Assembly: GCA_938041335.1 (NCBI GenBank)
Contig: CALIAF010000031.1
Coordinates: 62,001-126,000, forward strand
Direction of reading: 5' to 3'
From: an uncultured Ulvibacter sp.
Lineage (GTDB): Bacteria > Bacteroidota > Bacteroidia > Flavobacteriales > Flavobacteriaceae
Length of the DNA stretch: 64,000 bases
Shown: positions 17,733 through 27,253 of the stretch, piece after piece
How the letters are laid out: each line of letters begins with the position of its first letter
Position numbering within the stretch: the stretch's first letter is position 1
Translations under genes and position numbers: made by a program
The notes under the pieces: model-generated
Told to the model about the DNA's origin: nothing
The model's database searches: none
Seen by the model: the letters and a program-made list of their open reading frames with translations, nothing else

Positions 17733-18817
17733 AAAACTCCTTTTGTACTTGGAATGCTAAAATCTTCCGTTTTACTAATGGCCATTTTTATTGCCTTTGC
17801 CCAGGCCTTAAAAATGGATTCTATTTTGTGATGTTCATTGTCACCTTCTGCTTTTATATTCAAGTTGCATTGGGCAGTATCGCTAAAGCTTTTAAAGAAA
17901 TGCATGAACATTTCTGTAGGTAAATCGCCAATTTTTTCTCTTCGGAAATCTGCCTCCCATACCAACCAAGGTCTACCTCCAAAGTCAATGGCTACTTGCG
18001 CGAGGCAATCATCCATAGGCAGCAAGAAACCATAACGTTGTATTGCTTTTTTAGCACCTAGTGCTTTTCTAAAAGCCTCGCCTAAGGCCAAAGCAACATC
18101 TTCAATGGTGTGGTGTTCGTCTATATGTAAATCTCCTTTTACCCGTATCATAAGATCTAGATTACCATGCTTTGCCAGTTGTTCTAGCATGTGATCAAAG
18201 AAGCCCAATCCGGTATTAATGTCTTTTTTACCACTACCGTCAAGGTCTAAAGTGATGGAAATTTGCGTTTCTGAAGTACTTCTTATCACCGTCGCCGTTC
18301 TGGGTCTTTCTTTTAAAAACTGATAGATCTCTGCCCAGTCCCAAGTACTTAATAGGGCATCTTCATGAGTATCACCAATAAAAATTCCTTGTGCTTTTAA
18401 GTTGTTTGCTAGCTCGATATCTGTAGTACGATCTCCAATAACAAAGGAGTTGGCAAGATCATAGTCTCCATACATATATTTATTTAATAGTCCCGTTCTT
18501 GGTTTGCGGGTAGGAGCGTTCTCCTCTGGAAAACTTTTGTCTATTAAAATTTCAGAAAAGACGATTCCTTCATTTTTAAAAGCCTCTATTAGCTTGTTTT
18601 GGGCCGGCCAAAAGGTGTCTTCAGGAAACGAAGCTGTGCCAAGACCATCTTGATTGGTGACCATTACCAACTCATAATCTAACTCTGTTGCTATCTTTGA
18701 AAGGTTTGCAAACACGCCTGGATAATAGGTTAGTTTTTCTAGACTGTCTAATTGATAATCTATGGGCGGCTCCATGGCGAGGGTGCCGTCGCGGTCTATA
18801 AAAAGTACTTTTTTCAT
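17729..18817 (-). CDS. hisB: Bifunctional histidinol-phosphatase / imidazoleglycerol-phosphate dehydratase
   Basis: A 362-residue fusion for two steps of histidine synthesis. The N-terminal HAD phosphatase has D8 and D10 in FIDRDGTL and a zinc-loop region near residues 90-110. The C-terminal dehydratase (about 170-362) has [28 protein letters not shown] and [15 protein letters not shown] metal-binding motifs. This two-domain form is known from enterobacteria and Bacteroidota. It overlaps hisC by 4 bases at its start. Confidence 0.97.
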   Translation of the reverse strand: MKKVLFIDRDGTLAMEPPIDYQLDSLEKLTYYPGVFANLSKIATELDYELVMVTNQDGLGTASFPEDTFWPAQNKLIEAFKNEGIVFSEILIDKSFPEENAPTRKPRTGLLNKYMYGDYDLANSFVIGDRTTDIELANNLKAQGIFIGDTHEDALLSTWDWAEIYQFLKERPRTATVIRSTSETQISITLDLDGSGKKDINTGLGFFDHMLEQLAKHGNLDLMIRVKGDLHIDEHHTIEDVALALGEAFRKALGAKKAIQRYGFLLPMDDCLAQVAIDFGGRPWLVWEADFRREKIGDLPTEMFMHFFKSFSDTAQCNLNIKAEGDNEHHKIESIFKAWAKAIKMAISKTEDFSIPSTKGVL

Positions 18818-19845
18818 ATGGATAGGTTGTTTAAGGCTTGTATTAATTGTGCGTTTTCATCTGGTGTTCCTATAGAAAATCGCAGACAGTTTTTAATTTG
18901 TGTTGATCGATTTCTTACGATTATTTTTTTATTTGTTAATGCATTATAGATGACCTTAGCATCTGTAACCTTGGCTAATATGAAGTTGGTTACAGATGGA
19001 TATTGTTTTAAAACCAATGGGTTTTTATCTAAGGCCGTTCTCAGTTTTTGTCTTTCTGAAAGGATCATTTCTTTTTGAGATAGATACGTTTCATTGTCTA
19101 CTAATGCTTTAATTGCTGCTGCTTGATTTAAACCACTCACATTATAAGGTGGTTTCACTTTATTAAAATAATGTATGATTTCTTGGCTTGCATACCCAAT
19201 ACCCACACGTGCTGAAGCCAATCCGTAGGCTTTACTAAGGGTTTGTATTATAATGATATTTGGATACTCCTTTAACCACGTGTTACACGAAATTTCATCA
19301 CTAAAATCTATGTAGGCTTCATCAATTAAGACGATACCATTAAATGTCTCGATGATTTCTCTCATTGCGCCTCTGTTCAATAAATTACCTGTTGGGTTGT
19401 TGGGAGAACAAAGGATTAAAAGTTTTGCATCTTCACTAGCTAATGCTTTTTTAGTGGCAGAAAGATCAATGTCAAAGTCAGCCGTTAATGGCACTTTAAT
19501 TAGCTCTATATTATTAATCGCGGCAGATACTTCATACATTCCGTAAGTAGGGATGAGTATGACAGCTTTATCTTTTTGCGGCTCACAGAACACACGAAAC
19601 GTAATATCAATAATCTCATCGCTCCCATTACCTATAAAAAGGTTTTCTTCGGAAACGTGCTTTAATTGGGCAATCTGTCTTTTTAATTGACGCTGATAAG
19701 GATCTGGATAGCGGTTTAAATTTCCGAAGGGATTTTCATTGGCGTCCAGAAAAACTCCTTCCATTCCAGTAAACTCATCGCGGGCGCTCGAATACCCTTT
19801 GAGAGTGGCGATACTTGGTCTGACTAATTTTTTGACATTATTCAT
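18814..19845 (-). CDS. hisC: Histidinol-phosphate aminotransferase
   Basis: A 343-residue PLP enzyme (fold type I) for transamination between imidazole-acetol phosphate and glutamate. The motifs are [16 protein letters not shown] at the start, [19 protein letters not shown], and the PLP lysine in [16 protein letters not shown]. It overlaps hisD by 8 bases. Two TTTCCGAAG nonamers (one on each strand) lie in this gene 75 bp apart, one coding for the NPFGN motif. Confidence 0.97.
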   Translation of the reverse strand: MNNVKKLVRPSIATLKGYSSARDEFTGMEGVFLDANENPFGNLNRYPDPYQRQLKRQIAQLKHVSEENLFIGNGSDEIIDITFRVFCEPQKDKAVILIPTYGMYEVSAAINNIELIKVPLTADFDIDLSATKKALASEDAKLLILCSPNNPTGNLLNRGAMREIIETFNGIVLIDEAYIDFSDEISCNTWLKEYPNIIIIQTLSKAYGLASARVGIGYASQEIIHYFNKVKPPYNVSGLNQAAAIKALVDNETYLSQKEMILSERQKLRTALDKNPLVLKQYPSVTNFILAKVTDAKVIYNALTNKKIIVRNRSTQIKNCLRFSIGTPDENAQLIQALNNLSI

Positions 19846-21127
19846 TTTCTAAGGCTTTTAATCTTAATGTTACTGCGTTTTTGTGCGCGATTAGTTCTTC
19901 TGCTTCGGCCATTACTTCTATCGCTGGGCCTATGTTTTTTATTCCTTCTTTTGATAGCTTCTGAAATGTGATTTCTTTAGTGAAACTGCCCAAAGTAACA
20001 CCGCTGTAATTCTTTGCAAACCCAGCAGTGGGTAAAGTGTGGTTGGTCCCGCTGGCATAATCTCCTGCGCTCTCACAACTATAATTGCCTATAAAAACAG
20101 AACCTGCATTTTCTATTTGCGAGAACCAATCATCTGCTTTATCTGAAGCTAGGATTAGGTGTTCGGGTGCGTATTGATTGCTAAACTCGATGCACTCTTC
20201 AATTGTTTCAAAAACAAGTGAGGTACTATTTTCTAATGCTTTTGTAGCAATATTTTTGCGTGGTAATGCGGCTAACTGTATTTCTAATTCTTGTAACGTT
20301 TCCGAAGCAATGCGCTTGCTATTAGTGAGTAATAACACTTGACTATCTGGGCCGTGCTCAGCCTGCGATAACAAGTCTGAAGCAATGAACGCAGGCACTC
20401 CTGTCTCATCTGCAATGACTAATACTTCACTTGGGCCAGCAGGCATATCTATTGCGATGCCTTCTTGTTGTACTTGCTGTTTTGCGGTGGTCACGTACGA
20501 ATTTCCTGGGCCAAAAATCTTATACACTTTCGGTACCGTTTCTGTGCCGTAGGCCATTGCTGCGATGGCTTGTGCGCCGCCTATTTTAAAAATCGTTGTG
20601 ATTCCTACTAACTGCGCCGTGTATAAAATTGCTGGGTGTATCGCTCCGTCGCGATCTGGCGGAGTGCATAATACCACCTCCTTGCAGCCAGCAATCGTCG
20701 CAGGAATACCAAGCATTAACACGGTGGAAAATAAAGGGGCACTACCACCTGGAATATATAATCCGACTTTGCTAATCGCTCTGCTTTCTTGCCAGCAAGT
20801 CACACCTTTTGTGGTTTCAATTTTTTTAGGTGTCAGCACTTGAGCCTTGTGAAAGGCGGTGATGTTTTTTTTTGCTAGTTTAATCGCTTCTATTAGTTCA
20901 CTTGAAACCTTTTCAATGGCTTCGGAAATTTCTTGAGATGTCACTTTTAGTTCAGACAATTGCGCCTTGTCAAATTTTTGAGTGTATGCAAAAAGTGCTT
21001 CGTCGCCTAACATTTTAACGGTGCTTAAAATTTCTGCGACAGCAGGAACAATCTCTTTATTGCCTGTAATAGGTCGTTTGCAAAGGCGAGCCCAATCTTT
21101 TTGTGGTGGTTTGATATACTGTTTCAT
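19838..21127 (-). CDS. hisD: Histidinol dehydrogenase
   Basis: A 429-residue zinc enzyme for the last two oxidations of histidine synthesis. KVGLYIPGGSAPLFSTVLM, KIFGPGNSYVTTAKQQV, the DMPAGPSEVLVIAD region and the SQAEHGPDSQVLL zinc ligand segment are all present. The start overlaps the last base of the hisG stop codon. Two nonamers of the TTTCCGAAG type lie within it. Confidence 0.97.
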   Translation of the reverse strand: MKQYIKPPQKDWARLCKRPITGNKEIVPAVAEILSTVKMLGDEALFAYTQKFDKAQLSELKVTSQEISEAIEKVSSELIEAIKLAKKNITAFHKAQVLTPKKIETTKGVTCWQESRAISKVGLYIPGGSAPLFSTVLMLGIPATIAGCKEVVLCTPPDRDGAIHPAILYTAQLVGITTIFKIGGAQAIAAMAYGTETVPKVYKIFGPGNSYVTTAKQQVQQEGIAIDMPAGPSEVLVIADETGVPAFIASDLLSQAEHGPDSQVLLLTNSKRIASETLQELEIQLAALPRKNIATKALENSTSLVFETIEECIEFSNQYAPEHLILASDKADDWFSQIENAGSVFIGNYSCESAGDYASGTNHTLPTAGFAKNYSGVTLGSFTKEITFQKLSKEGIKNIGPAIEVMAEAEELIAHKNAVTLRLKALENE

Positions 21128-21984
21128 TACAAGACCATTTTATCGATGGGAACTACAAGAATGTCTTCTGCACCTGCCGTTTTAAGTTGGTCAATGACTT
21201 CCCAAAACTGGCTTTGTTCTATCACACTGTGTAAGGAGCTCCAGCCTACTTTTGCTAATGGGAGAATAGTTGGACTTTTTAATACAGGCAGGATAGTACT
21301 CACGGCTTCTATTTTTTCATTAGGTACGTTGAGTAAAATGTATTTAGAATTTTTGGCACGTTGTACGGCTTTGATTCTAAACAATAAGGTGTCTAAAAGT
21401 TGCTGAGCTTCTTGAGTTAATGAAGGCGCTTTTGCTAATACAGCTTCAGATTTTAAAACGACTTGCGTTTCTTTTAATCCGTTTTTAAACAGTGTGCTTC
21501 CAGAGCTTACAATATCAAAAATTCCATCTGCGAGGCCTATGTTTGGAGCAATCTCTACAGAGCCAGAGATCACGTGCACAGCTGCTTTTACTTTGTTTTT
21601 ATCTAGATATGTTTTTAGCGTGTTAGGGTAGGAGGTAGCGATTTTTTTACCTTCAAAATATGAAAGGTCCGTGACAGCTGTTTCTTTAGGTACGGCTATA
21701 GATACGCGACATTTTGAAAATCCTAAGCGTTCTACAATTGAGACGTTCTTCTCTTTTTCTATGAGGAGATTTTCGCCGACAATGGCGATATCAATCACAC
21801 CATCTTCTAGATATTTCGGTATGTCTGAGTTGCGTAAATAGAAAATTTCTAATGGAAAATTTTGTACGCTTACTTTTAGTTGATCTCTTCCGTTGTCAAC
21901 AGAAATGCCGCAAGCTTTTAAGAGTTGAAGAGAATCCTGATTGAGTCTTCCGCTTTTTTGAATGGCTATTTTTAGTGGGGTCAT
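21127..21984 (-). CDS. hisG: ATP phosphoribosyltransferase, long form
   Basis: A 285-residue enzyme of the first committed step of histidine synthesis. KIAIQKSGRLNQDSLQLL at the start and DGIFDIVSSGSTLFKNGLKE for PRPP binding are typical. About 75 C-terminal residues form the ACT-like regulatory domain of the long (HisG-L) type, which needs no HisZ and is feedback-inhibited by histidine. It is the first structural gene of the his operon. Its ATG lies inside a predicted hairpin. Confidence 0.96.
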   Translation of the reverse strand: MTPLKIAIQKSGRLNQDSLQLLKACGISVDNGRDQLKVSVQNFPLEIFYLRNSDIPKYLEDGVIDIAIVGENLLIEKEKNVSIVERLGFSKCRVSIAVPKETAVTDLSYFEGKKIATSYPNTLKTYLDKNKVKAAVHVISGSVEIAPNIGLADGIFDIVSSGSTLFKNGLKETQVVLKSEAVLAKAPSLTQEAQQLLDTLLFRIKAVQRAKNSKYILLNVPNEKIEAVSTILPVLKSPTILPLAKVGWSSLHSVIEQSQFWEVIDQLKTAGAEDILVVPIDKMVL

Positions 21985-22013
21985 TATTTAGATTTTAATA
22001 ATCTGAATAATGA
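21981..22013 (-). promoter_or_regulatory. Hairpin over the hisG start codon
   Basis: In the minus-strand RNA, TCATTATT pairs with AATAATGA (8 bp) and AGATT with AATCT (5 bp), with one mismatch and a 5-base loop. The hisG ATG is inside the 3' arm. The 5' arm region 22002-22013 is also perfectly complementary over 12 bases to 22045-22056 in the attenuator, so the two structures may exchange. Confidence 0.6.
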
Positions 22014-22032
22014 ATTGGAAGTTTAAGCAAAT

Positions 22033-22064
22033 AAAAAACCCGTCTCATTATTCAGACGGGTTTT
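22033..22064 (-). terminator. his attenuator: his operon attenuator terminator
   Basis: On the minus strand AAAACCCGTCT and AGACGGGTTTT form an 11-bp stem with an 8-base loop and then a T run. It stands between the histidine-rich leader peptide and hisG, where a transcription attenuator is expected. Confidence 0.88.
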
Positions 22065-22090
22065 AATAATATTGTTATAAATTACACATA

Positions 22091-22150
22091 TCACTTATTG
22101 CTCGACTGTTGTCCAGAATGTAAATGATGATGATGTAATTGAGTATTCAT
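22091..22150 (-). CDS. hisL: Histidine-rich leader peptide of the his operon
   Basis: A 19-residue reading frame, MNTQLHHHHLHSGQQSSNK, with five His in seven residues (four consecutive CAT codons, then CAT after one Leu). It lies between a TAnnTTTG promoter box and the attenuator terminator in front of hisG. Known his leader peptides in enterobacteria act the same way: ribosome stalling at His codons under histidine starvation prevents terminator formation. The stop is 27 bases before the terminator stem. The mechanism is inferred from layout. Confidence 0.85.
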   Translation of the reverse strand: MNTQLHHHHLHSGQQSSNK

Positions 22151-22167
22151 TGTTTTTTATTGAGGTA

Positions 22168-22175
22168 CAAACCTA
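22168..22175 (-). promoter_or_regulatory. -7 promoter box for the his operon
   Basis: TAGGTTTG on the minus strand matches TAnnTTTG and lies 17 bases before the leader peptide ATG. The -33 element is not evident. Confidence 0.55.
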
Positions 22176-22225
22176 CTGCTTTTTTTTAAAGAAATAATGC
22201 TAAACTTATTTTTAACATTTAATTG

Positions 22226-22747
22226 TTATTTCAAATCAATATGATCGATTAGTAATTTAAATGTTTCTTTTTTCTTGTTCCCAATCAAGATTGCAAATTC
22301 TGAAATAGTGTTTTTGTCAAAATTATTGATGTTTAATTTTCTGCCTCTAAACTGTGGTTTCATGTCCTGTAATGGAATTGTAATCGTTTCCCATTCTCCT
22401 GATGTTTCCACAGTAAAAACATAAGAGTAGTAGGTGTTTCCTTCATCTTTCACTCTAAACTGATACGACTTTCCGTCTCCTTTTAATGTGATGTGAAGTG
22501 CTGTTTTATCTGATACTTTAATGGGTTTAAAATTATGTCTAATAGAAGCAAAACCTCCATTGTTCTCTAACCGCACGGTACCACTAAATACTGCGTGGCC
22601 TTCATTGTTGATATCAAGTGAACTTTGCGATACTCCGCCCATCACACCATCATTGACCACATACCAGTTTGAGAGATCGCAATTTGTTGTAAAATCAAAT
22701 AGGGGAGTGTTCATAAAAAAGAGTGAGAAAATGAATAACGCTTTCAT
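22226..22747 (-). CDS. CIA30-family protein
   Basis: A 173-residue protein with a hydrophobic N-terminus that may be a signal peptide (MKALFIFSLFFMNTPLFD) and a CIA30 domain. Motifs are DLSNWYVVNDGVMGGVSQSS, FSGTVRLENNGGFASIRH and the later ITIPLQDMKPQFRGRKLN. CIA30 is named for a complex I assembly factor in eukaryotes, but bacterial members have a galactose-binding-like fold and unclear roles. It stands between his regulatory sequences and the miaE-like gene. Confidence 0.85.
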   Translation of the reverse strand: MKALFIFSLFFMNTPLFDFTTNCDLSNWYVVNDGVMGGVSQSSLDINNEGHAVFSGTVRLENNGGFASIRHNFKPIKVSDKTALHITLKGDGKSYQFRVKDEGNTYYSYVFTVETSGEWETITIPLQDMKPQFRGRKLNINNFDKNTISEFAILIGNKKKETFKLLIDHIDLK

Positions 22748-22797
22748 AGTTTAAAAGTATTCACTATTGCGGCAACTAGAAAGTATTTAATAAAACA

Positions 22798-23391
22798 TTA
22801 ACCGTGTATGGTCTCTTTTTTACCATAGCTCTTAATAATTTCTCCTTCAAAAGTCACCAATTCTTGCCAGCGTTTTTCTACGTCAATGTCTTTACCATAT
22901 TTACGGGCAAAGCCTAAAAATGTGGTGTAATGCCCAGCTTCGCTAATCATTAATTCGCGGTAAAATTTAGAAAGTTTTTCATCATTAATGCGTTCACTCA
23001 AGAGTTTGAATCGCTCGCAACTTCTAGCCTCTATCATAGCAGAAAAAAGCAATCTATCTACCATGGCTTCTGTTCTTGTTTTGTTTCCGCCAGCTTTAGT
23101 AAACTTAAATAGCTGATTTACATAATGGTCTTTACGTTCGCGGCCTAAAGTATAGCCACGTTCTTTAATAATGTCGTGCACCATCTGAAAATGCTCTAAC
23201 TCTTCTTGCGCTAGTTTAAGCAACTCTGTCACAAGTTCTTCATACTCACTATTTAGTGTAATTATAGTAATGGCGTTGGTCGCTGCTTTTTGCTCACACC
23301 AAGCGTGATCCGTTAATATTTCTTCTAGATTACTTTCTACGATTGTGACCCATCTAGGGTCTGTTTCTAGTTTTAAGTGGAGCATGGACAT
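22798..23391 (-). CDS. miaE: tRNA-(ms2io6A)-hydroxylase-like diiron protein
   Basis: A 197-residue ferritin-like four-helix protein. The diiron ligand pattern is visible as Glu/His in LAQEELEHFQMVH and EARSCERFKLLSE, plus SEAGHYTTF. LTDHAWCEQKAA is the MiaE signature. MiaE hydroxylates the isopentenyl group of a modified base in tRNA, using O2. The gene is single, 50 bases upstream of the CIA30 gene on the same strand. Confidence 0.88.
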   Translation of the reverse strand: MSMLHLKLETDPRWVTIVESNLEEILTDHAWCEQKAATNAITIITLNSEYEELVTELLKLAQEELEHFQMVHDIIKERGYTLGRERKDHYVNQLFKFTKAGGNKTRTEAMVDRLLFSAMIEARSCERFKLLSERINDEKLSKFYRELMISEAGHYTTFLGFARKYGKDIDVEKRWQELVTFEGEIIKSYGKKETIHG

Positions 23392-23417
23392 ATGGATCGT
23401 GTTTTGAGCAAAGATAA

Positions 23418-24020
23418 TTAATCTAAACCGTTGACTTGTTTTTTGAATTTTTGAATTTCATCGTATTTTGAGATTTCAAGTATATCAATAAGGTTTAAAA
23501 AGTGGAGTATCCCTTTTTTGTAATATTGCGTTAATAGATCTGGATGCTGTTTGAGTGATCTATTTCCTTCTTGTAAAAAATGAGTAGACACTTTCTTTTT
23601 GTTTTTAATATAAAGCGTAAGTTTATTATCAAGTCCGTGAGAAAAGGAAGACTCAAAACTACTATTGTGCATTTTGTATTTTCCTCTGCGATCGTTAAAA
23701 TTGGAGAATTCAATTTTTGTTATCTCTGAAATAGGATAAATGGTTCCATTAATACTTATTTGCTCGTTTTCAAATACTAAATCTGAATTGAATGTACCTC
23801 TAGGATTTTCAATGGTTAAAAAGTTATGTATTTTCAAATAGACTAAATAAATAACTAAAAGCGCTCCGCTTAAAAATAGCCACCCGTCAATGGCCAAGCC
23901 AGTTGTACCTGCTATGCACATCAACAAAAGAAAAATTAGCAACAGTATTAATGCAATACTATTTCTCGTAGAGAGATAAAATGTTTTGTCGCGTTTAAAA
24001 CTTTTAAACCTGGCTTGCAT
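23418..24020 (-). CDS. Hypothetical membrane protein with PH-like domain
   Basis: A 200-residue protein with a basic N-terminus, two close transmembrane segments (about 20-62, a hairpin through LLLIFLLLMCIAGTTGLAI) and a soluble part. The soluble part has a run of short strands (VFENEQISINGTIYPISEITKIEFSNF) as in bacterial PH-like domains. The exact family is not clear to me. Its start overlaps the end of the T9SS gene by one base, so the two may be cotranscribed. Confidence 0.6.
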   Translation of the reverse strand: MQARFKSFKRDKTFYLSTRNSIALILLLIFLLLMCIAGTTGLAIDGWLFLSGALLVIYLVYLKIHNFLTIENPRGTFNSDLVFENEQISINGTIYPISEITKIEFSNFNDRRGKYKMHNSSFESSFSHGLDNKLTLYIKNKKKVSTHFLQEGNRSLKQHPDLLTQYYKKGILHFLNLIDILEISKYDEIQKFKKQVNGLD

Positions 24021-25624
24021 TATTTTATTATCACTTTTTGCTCGTAAATCCCGTTACTGGCTTCTACTACGAAAATATAAGTTCCTTTGGCTAAATGCGC
24101 AACCGAAATAGTCTGGCCATTGTTATTTGATCTGTTGTCAATGATTTCTATTTTTTTACCTTCTGAAGAATACATAGTGACTGTCAACCAATCTTGAGAT
24201 CTTAAAGTAATATAATCTCTTGCGGGATTTGGATACATAAAATTTGATGAAACTGACGCCAAGTCTTGTTTAGACAAAATATTTCCTTCTGTATCAGATC
24301 TTTGATACCATATTTTTAAGGTGCCTGTTCTAGTGTCTCCCCATACAGTGTGCACTGCTTGACCAATAAGTTGAACACTCATAAAATCATTGCCAGCGAG
24401 CGCTAGTATATCATCATAAGCGACAGTTTCATCGGTAATTTGAAAATTAGGTTCAAAAGTACTCGTTCCGGCGGGTCTAAATGCCGCCCATATTTCAGAA
24501 GCTGTTTCATAACCACTTTCTGGAGCATTACGTCTATCTCGCCACGCAAGAATCAAGTCACCTTCTTCATTAAAATCTCCCCACATTAAATCTTGCATTC
24601 TATCATTTGCTATTGGGTCGTCGTTAATACGTGATAGCGGAGTCCAATTTTCTCCTGCATCAAAAGTTTCCGTAAAATAAATGTCTAAATCTTCATTTTG
24701 ATTTGAAGGAAAAATAAATGCTAAATGATTAAAGTCTGATGGATCTTCTCGTAACAAGTATCCTTTTTTTGGTAAGGGGTTGTTATCTGTAAATGTAGTA
24801 CTCGAAGAGAATACAGTTTGATAGTTAAAAGTTAATCCGCCATCATTACTTGAAGCAATAATATATTGTGGTAACGTATTCTGTGAAAAAACAAAAGAAG
24901 GGAAAATTGCATAAAATACGCCATTATTTTGAACTGTTGGTGTAGGCATAGGAGAGGTTATTAAATCTCCAGAAAGCCAGTCATCACCATCTAATATTTT
25001 AAAAATAAAGCTATCACCACCATCTGTAGAGATAGAGATATAAGGATGATATTCTGGCTCAGAATCCTTAGCGTTCATAGAAGTGATGTAGATGTTTCCT
25101 GCTGTACTTGTTGCGCTCCTGTCAATAGCAATCCAAGGTCTATCTATAATTTTTTGTTCTAGCATTACATCTAGATTAACTACTTCTATGGGTGTATTAA
25201 ATGAGACTCCTCCATTTGTAGATTTACTAATTTGTATACCTCCAGTAAGAATATCTACGTCAGATCCAGTCCAATCTATATAAGCTATAATAACATCTCC
25301 ATTAGGAGCAAAGCCAATAGATGGGTCTGCAGAAGTGTAATCTGTGCCTACATGTTCTAAGTTAGTAATTGGTGACCAAGTTATGCCGGCGTCAAAACTG
25401 GTTCTTGTTTTTATTTTTAGATTTTCATTTGCATTGACAAAACCCATCCAAGCTGTAACAAGATGGTTTGGGTCATCTGGGTTTGCTTTAATATATGGCT
25501 CTCCTTCAAAAAGAGGACCAGTAGATAAATTGATGTCTTCTTGAGAAAAGACCATCGAAGTTACCATTGCAAATACCAGTAAAATATTAGATTTTACAAC
25601 ATTATTATTCATTTTATTATTCAT
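24020..25624 (-). CDS. T9SS exported beta-propeller protein (sialidase-like)
   Basis: A 534-residue protein with a signal peptide near residues 1-27 and repeated Asp-box/BNR-like segments (SFDAGITWSP, SKSTNGGVSFNTP, SISTDGGDSFIF, SSNDGGLTFNYQ, TFDAGENWTP) spread over about 60-330. These predict a sialidase-type beta-propeller. The last 80 residues (NFMYPNPARDYITLRSQDW ... VAHLAKGTYIFVVEASNGIYEQKVIIK) are a T9SS type A sorting domain, so it is secreted and anchored at the surface. It could be a glycan-binding protein or hydrolase. It overlaps the M20 gene by 8 bases. Confidence 0.88.
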   Translation of the reverse strand: MNNKMNNNVVKSNILLVFAMVTSMVFSQEDINLSTGPLFEGEPYIKANPDDPNHLVTAWMGFVNANENLKIKTRTSFDAGITWSPITNLEHVGTDYTSADPSIGFAPNGDVIIAYIDWTGSDVDILTGGIQISKSTNGGVSFNTPIEVVNLDVMLEQKIIDRPWIAIDRSATSTAGNIYITSMNAKDSEPEYHPYISISTDGGDSFIFKILDGDDWLSGDLITSPMPTPTVQNNGVFYAIFPSFVFSQNTLPQYIIASSNDGGLTFNYQTVFSSSTTFTDNNPLPKKGYLLREDPSDFNHLAFIFPSNQNEDLDIYFTETFDAGENWTPLSRINDDPIANDRMQDLMWGDFNEEGDLILAWRDRRNAPESGYETASEIWAAFRPAGTSTFEPNFQITDETVAYDDILALAGNDFMSVQLIGQAVHTVWGDTRTGTLKIWYQRSDTEGNILSKQDLASVSSNFMYPNPARDYITLRSQDWLTVTMYSSEGKKIEIIDNRSNNNGQTISVAHLAKGTYIFVVEASNGIYEQKVIIK

Positions 25625-26897
25625 TCAAAAAATCTAATGCTAATTGGCTCAAAGATTTTATTCCAAGAAGCATACCGGCATCATCAATCTTAAAATCTGG
25701 AGTATGATGCGGAAATGGTTCTATATTGCCAGGAGTCATTCCGCCTAAAAAGAAATACACACCAGGAATTTTTTCTTGGAAGTAACTAAAGTCTTCCCCA
25801 CCAGTAACCGCCTTCATATTTTTTACTTGATCATTGCCAGCTACATTTTTTAAGGTTTTTATTGCCTTTTTTGTTAAGGCTGGGTCATTATAGGTAACTA
25901 TGGTGTTGTTTTGCCATTCTATAGTTGCTGTCCCACCATAGGCCTTTGCAATATCTGCAGCCATTTCTGTCATTCTTTTAATGATATGATCACGCATATC
26001 TGGATCTAATGTACGTACCGTTCCAATCAACTCTGCCGTCTCTGGTATCACATTAAAGCGTGTCCCGCTCGTTATTTTACCTACAGTGATAACCGCTGGA
26101 GCGTCTACTAGGTTAGACTCTCTTGAGATTATAGTTTGAAATCCATCAATAATTTTTGCCGAGATAAGAATTGGATCCACACCACTCCAAGGAGCAGAAC
26201 CATGAGATCCTTTTCCGTTTACGGTTACCACAAAACGTTCTACAGCCGCCATGATACCTTCTGGTTTAAGTGTAATTGTACCTACCGGTGTACCAGAATT
26301 AATATGCAATCCATAGATGGCATCTACGGTTGGGTTTTCTAAAACACCTTCTTTAATCATTAATTTTGCTCCGCCTTCTTCTCCAGGTGGAGGACCTTCT
26401 TCGGCTGGCTGAAAAATAAATTTAATGGTTCCATTAATTTTATCCTTGTGCTTACTCATTACTTCTGCAACACCCATTAAGATGGCGATGTGTGTATCGT
26501 GGCCGCAGGCGTGCATAACGCCAGATTCTGTGCCTAAAAACGTGTCTGTGATCTTACTTTTAAAAGGGAGGTCGTTTCTTTCTGTAACCGGCAAGCCATC
26601 AATATCTGCCCTTAGGGCCACTACTTTTCCTGGATTATCTCCTTTTAATAATCCCACAACCCCAGTGATTGCAATTCCTGTTTGTACTTCCATCCCTAAA
26701 GATTTTAAATGCGCCGCGATCTTTTCGGCAGTTTTAAATTCGCGGTTAGAAAGTTCGGGATTCTCGTGAAAGTAATGACGCCAATCTATGACCTGCGCTT
26801 CTATTTTTTCAATATCTTTAAGGATGTCAGCATTCATTTGAGCATTTGTCGCGTATACAGTGAGCGTAATAAGTAGCAGTAATACGTAGTTTTTCAT
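25617..26897 (-). CDS. M20 family amidohydrolase, exported
   Basis: A 426-residue metallopeptidase of the M20D/amidohydrolase group, with a signal peptide (MKNYVLLLLITLTVYATNAQ). Metal-binding residues appear in HACGHDTHIAILMG and, after EEGPPPGEEGG, in HSGSAP-like GKGSHGSAPWSGVDP. It also has VTGGEDFSYF near the C-terminus. Such enzymes cleave N-acyl amino acids or amide bonds in the periplasm. It precedes the T9SS protein gene with an 8-base overlap. A TTTCCGAAG nonamer touches its start codon on the upstream side. Confidence 0.9.
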   Translation of the reverse strand: MKNYVLLLLITLTVYATNAQMNADILKDIEKIEAQVIDWRHYFHENPELSNREFKTAEKIAAHLKSLGMEVQTGIAITGVVGLLKGDNPGKVVALRADIDGLPVTERNDLPFKSKITDTFLGTESGVMHACGHDTHIAILMGVAEVMSKHKDKINGTIKFIFQPAEEGPPPGEEGGAKLMIKEGVLENPTVDAIYGLHINSGTPVGTITLKPEGIMAAVERFVVTVNGKGSHGSAPWSGVDPILISAKIIDGFQTIISRESNLVDAPAVITVGKITSGTRFNVIPETAELIGTVRTLDPDMRDHIIKRMTEMAADIAKAYGGTATIEWQNNTIVTYNDPALTKKAIKTLKNVAGNDQVKNMKAVTGGEDFSYFQEKIPGVYFFLGGMTPGNIEPFPHHTPDFKIDDAGMLLGIKSLSQLALDFLNE

Positions 26898-27253
26898 CTT
26901 CGGAAATGTTAAGTGTTATTGGTCTGCTAAAGGTACTGAAAAGGAAAACGAATTTGAACTTGAATTTGAACTAGAAATTATTAATGCTTGTTCACTGAAG
27001 CTTTTGTTTATTATGATGGGTTTATCGATTGTGTTGATTGTGTCAAACATTTTATTCATGCTTCGATTTCGAATTCGAGTTTGATTTCAAACTGTTTATA
27101 ACTTCGGAAATAGGAACCATTTCAATCCTCTTAAATTGCGTAAATTCACAGTCCTTAAAATAGATTCATAAAAGCAATAATTGCAGCATATAACCGAAGC
27201 ATTTTACAATGTTTTAAACAAGTTTCAATTGCTTATAATTTCCGAAGAAAAAA
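26898..27253. other. Intergenic region with three TTTCCGAAG nonamers
   Basis: The 356 bases between divergent M20 and helicase genes contain three copies of the nonamer (minus at 26898 and 27102, plus at 27240) and AT-rich stretches with repeated TTTGAA/GAATTT words. I see no gene. Confidence 0.6.
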
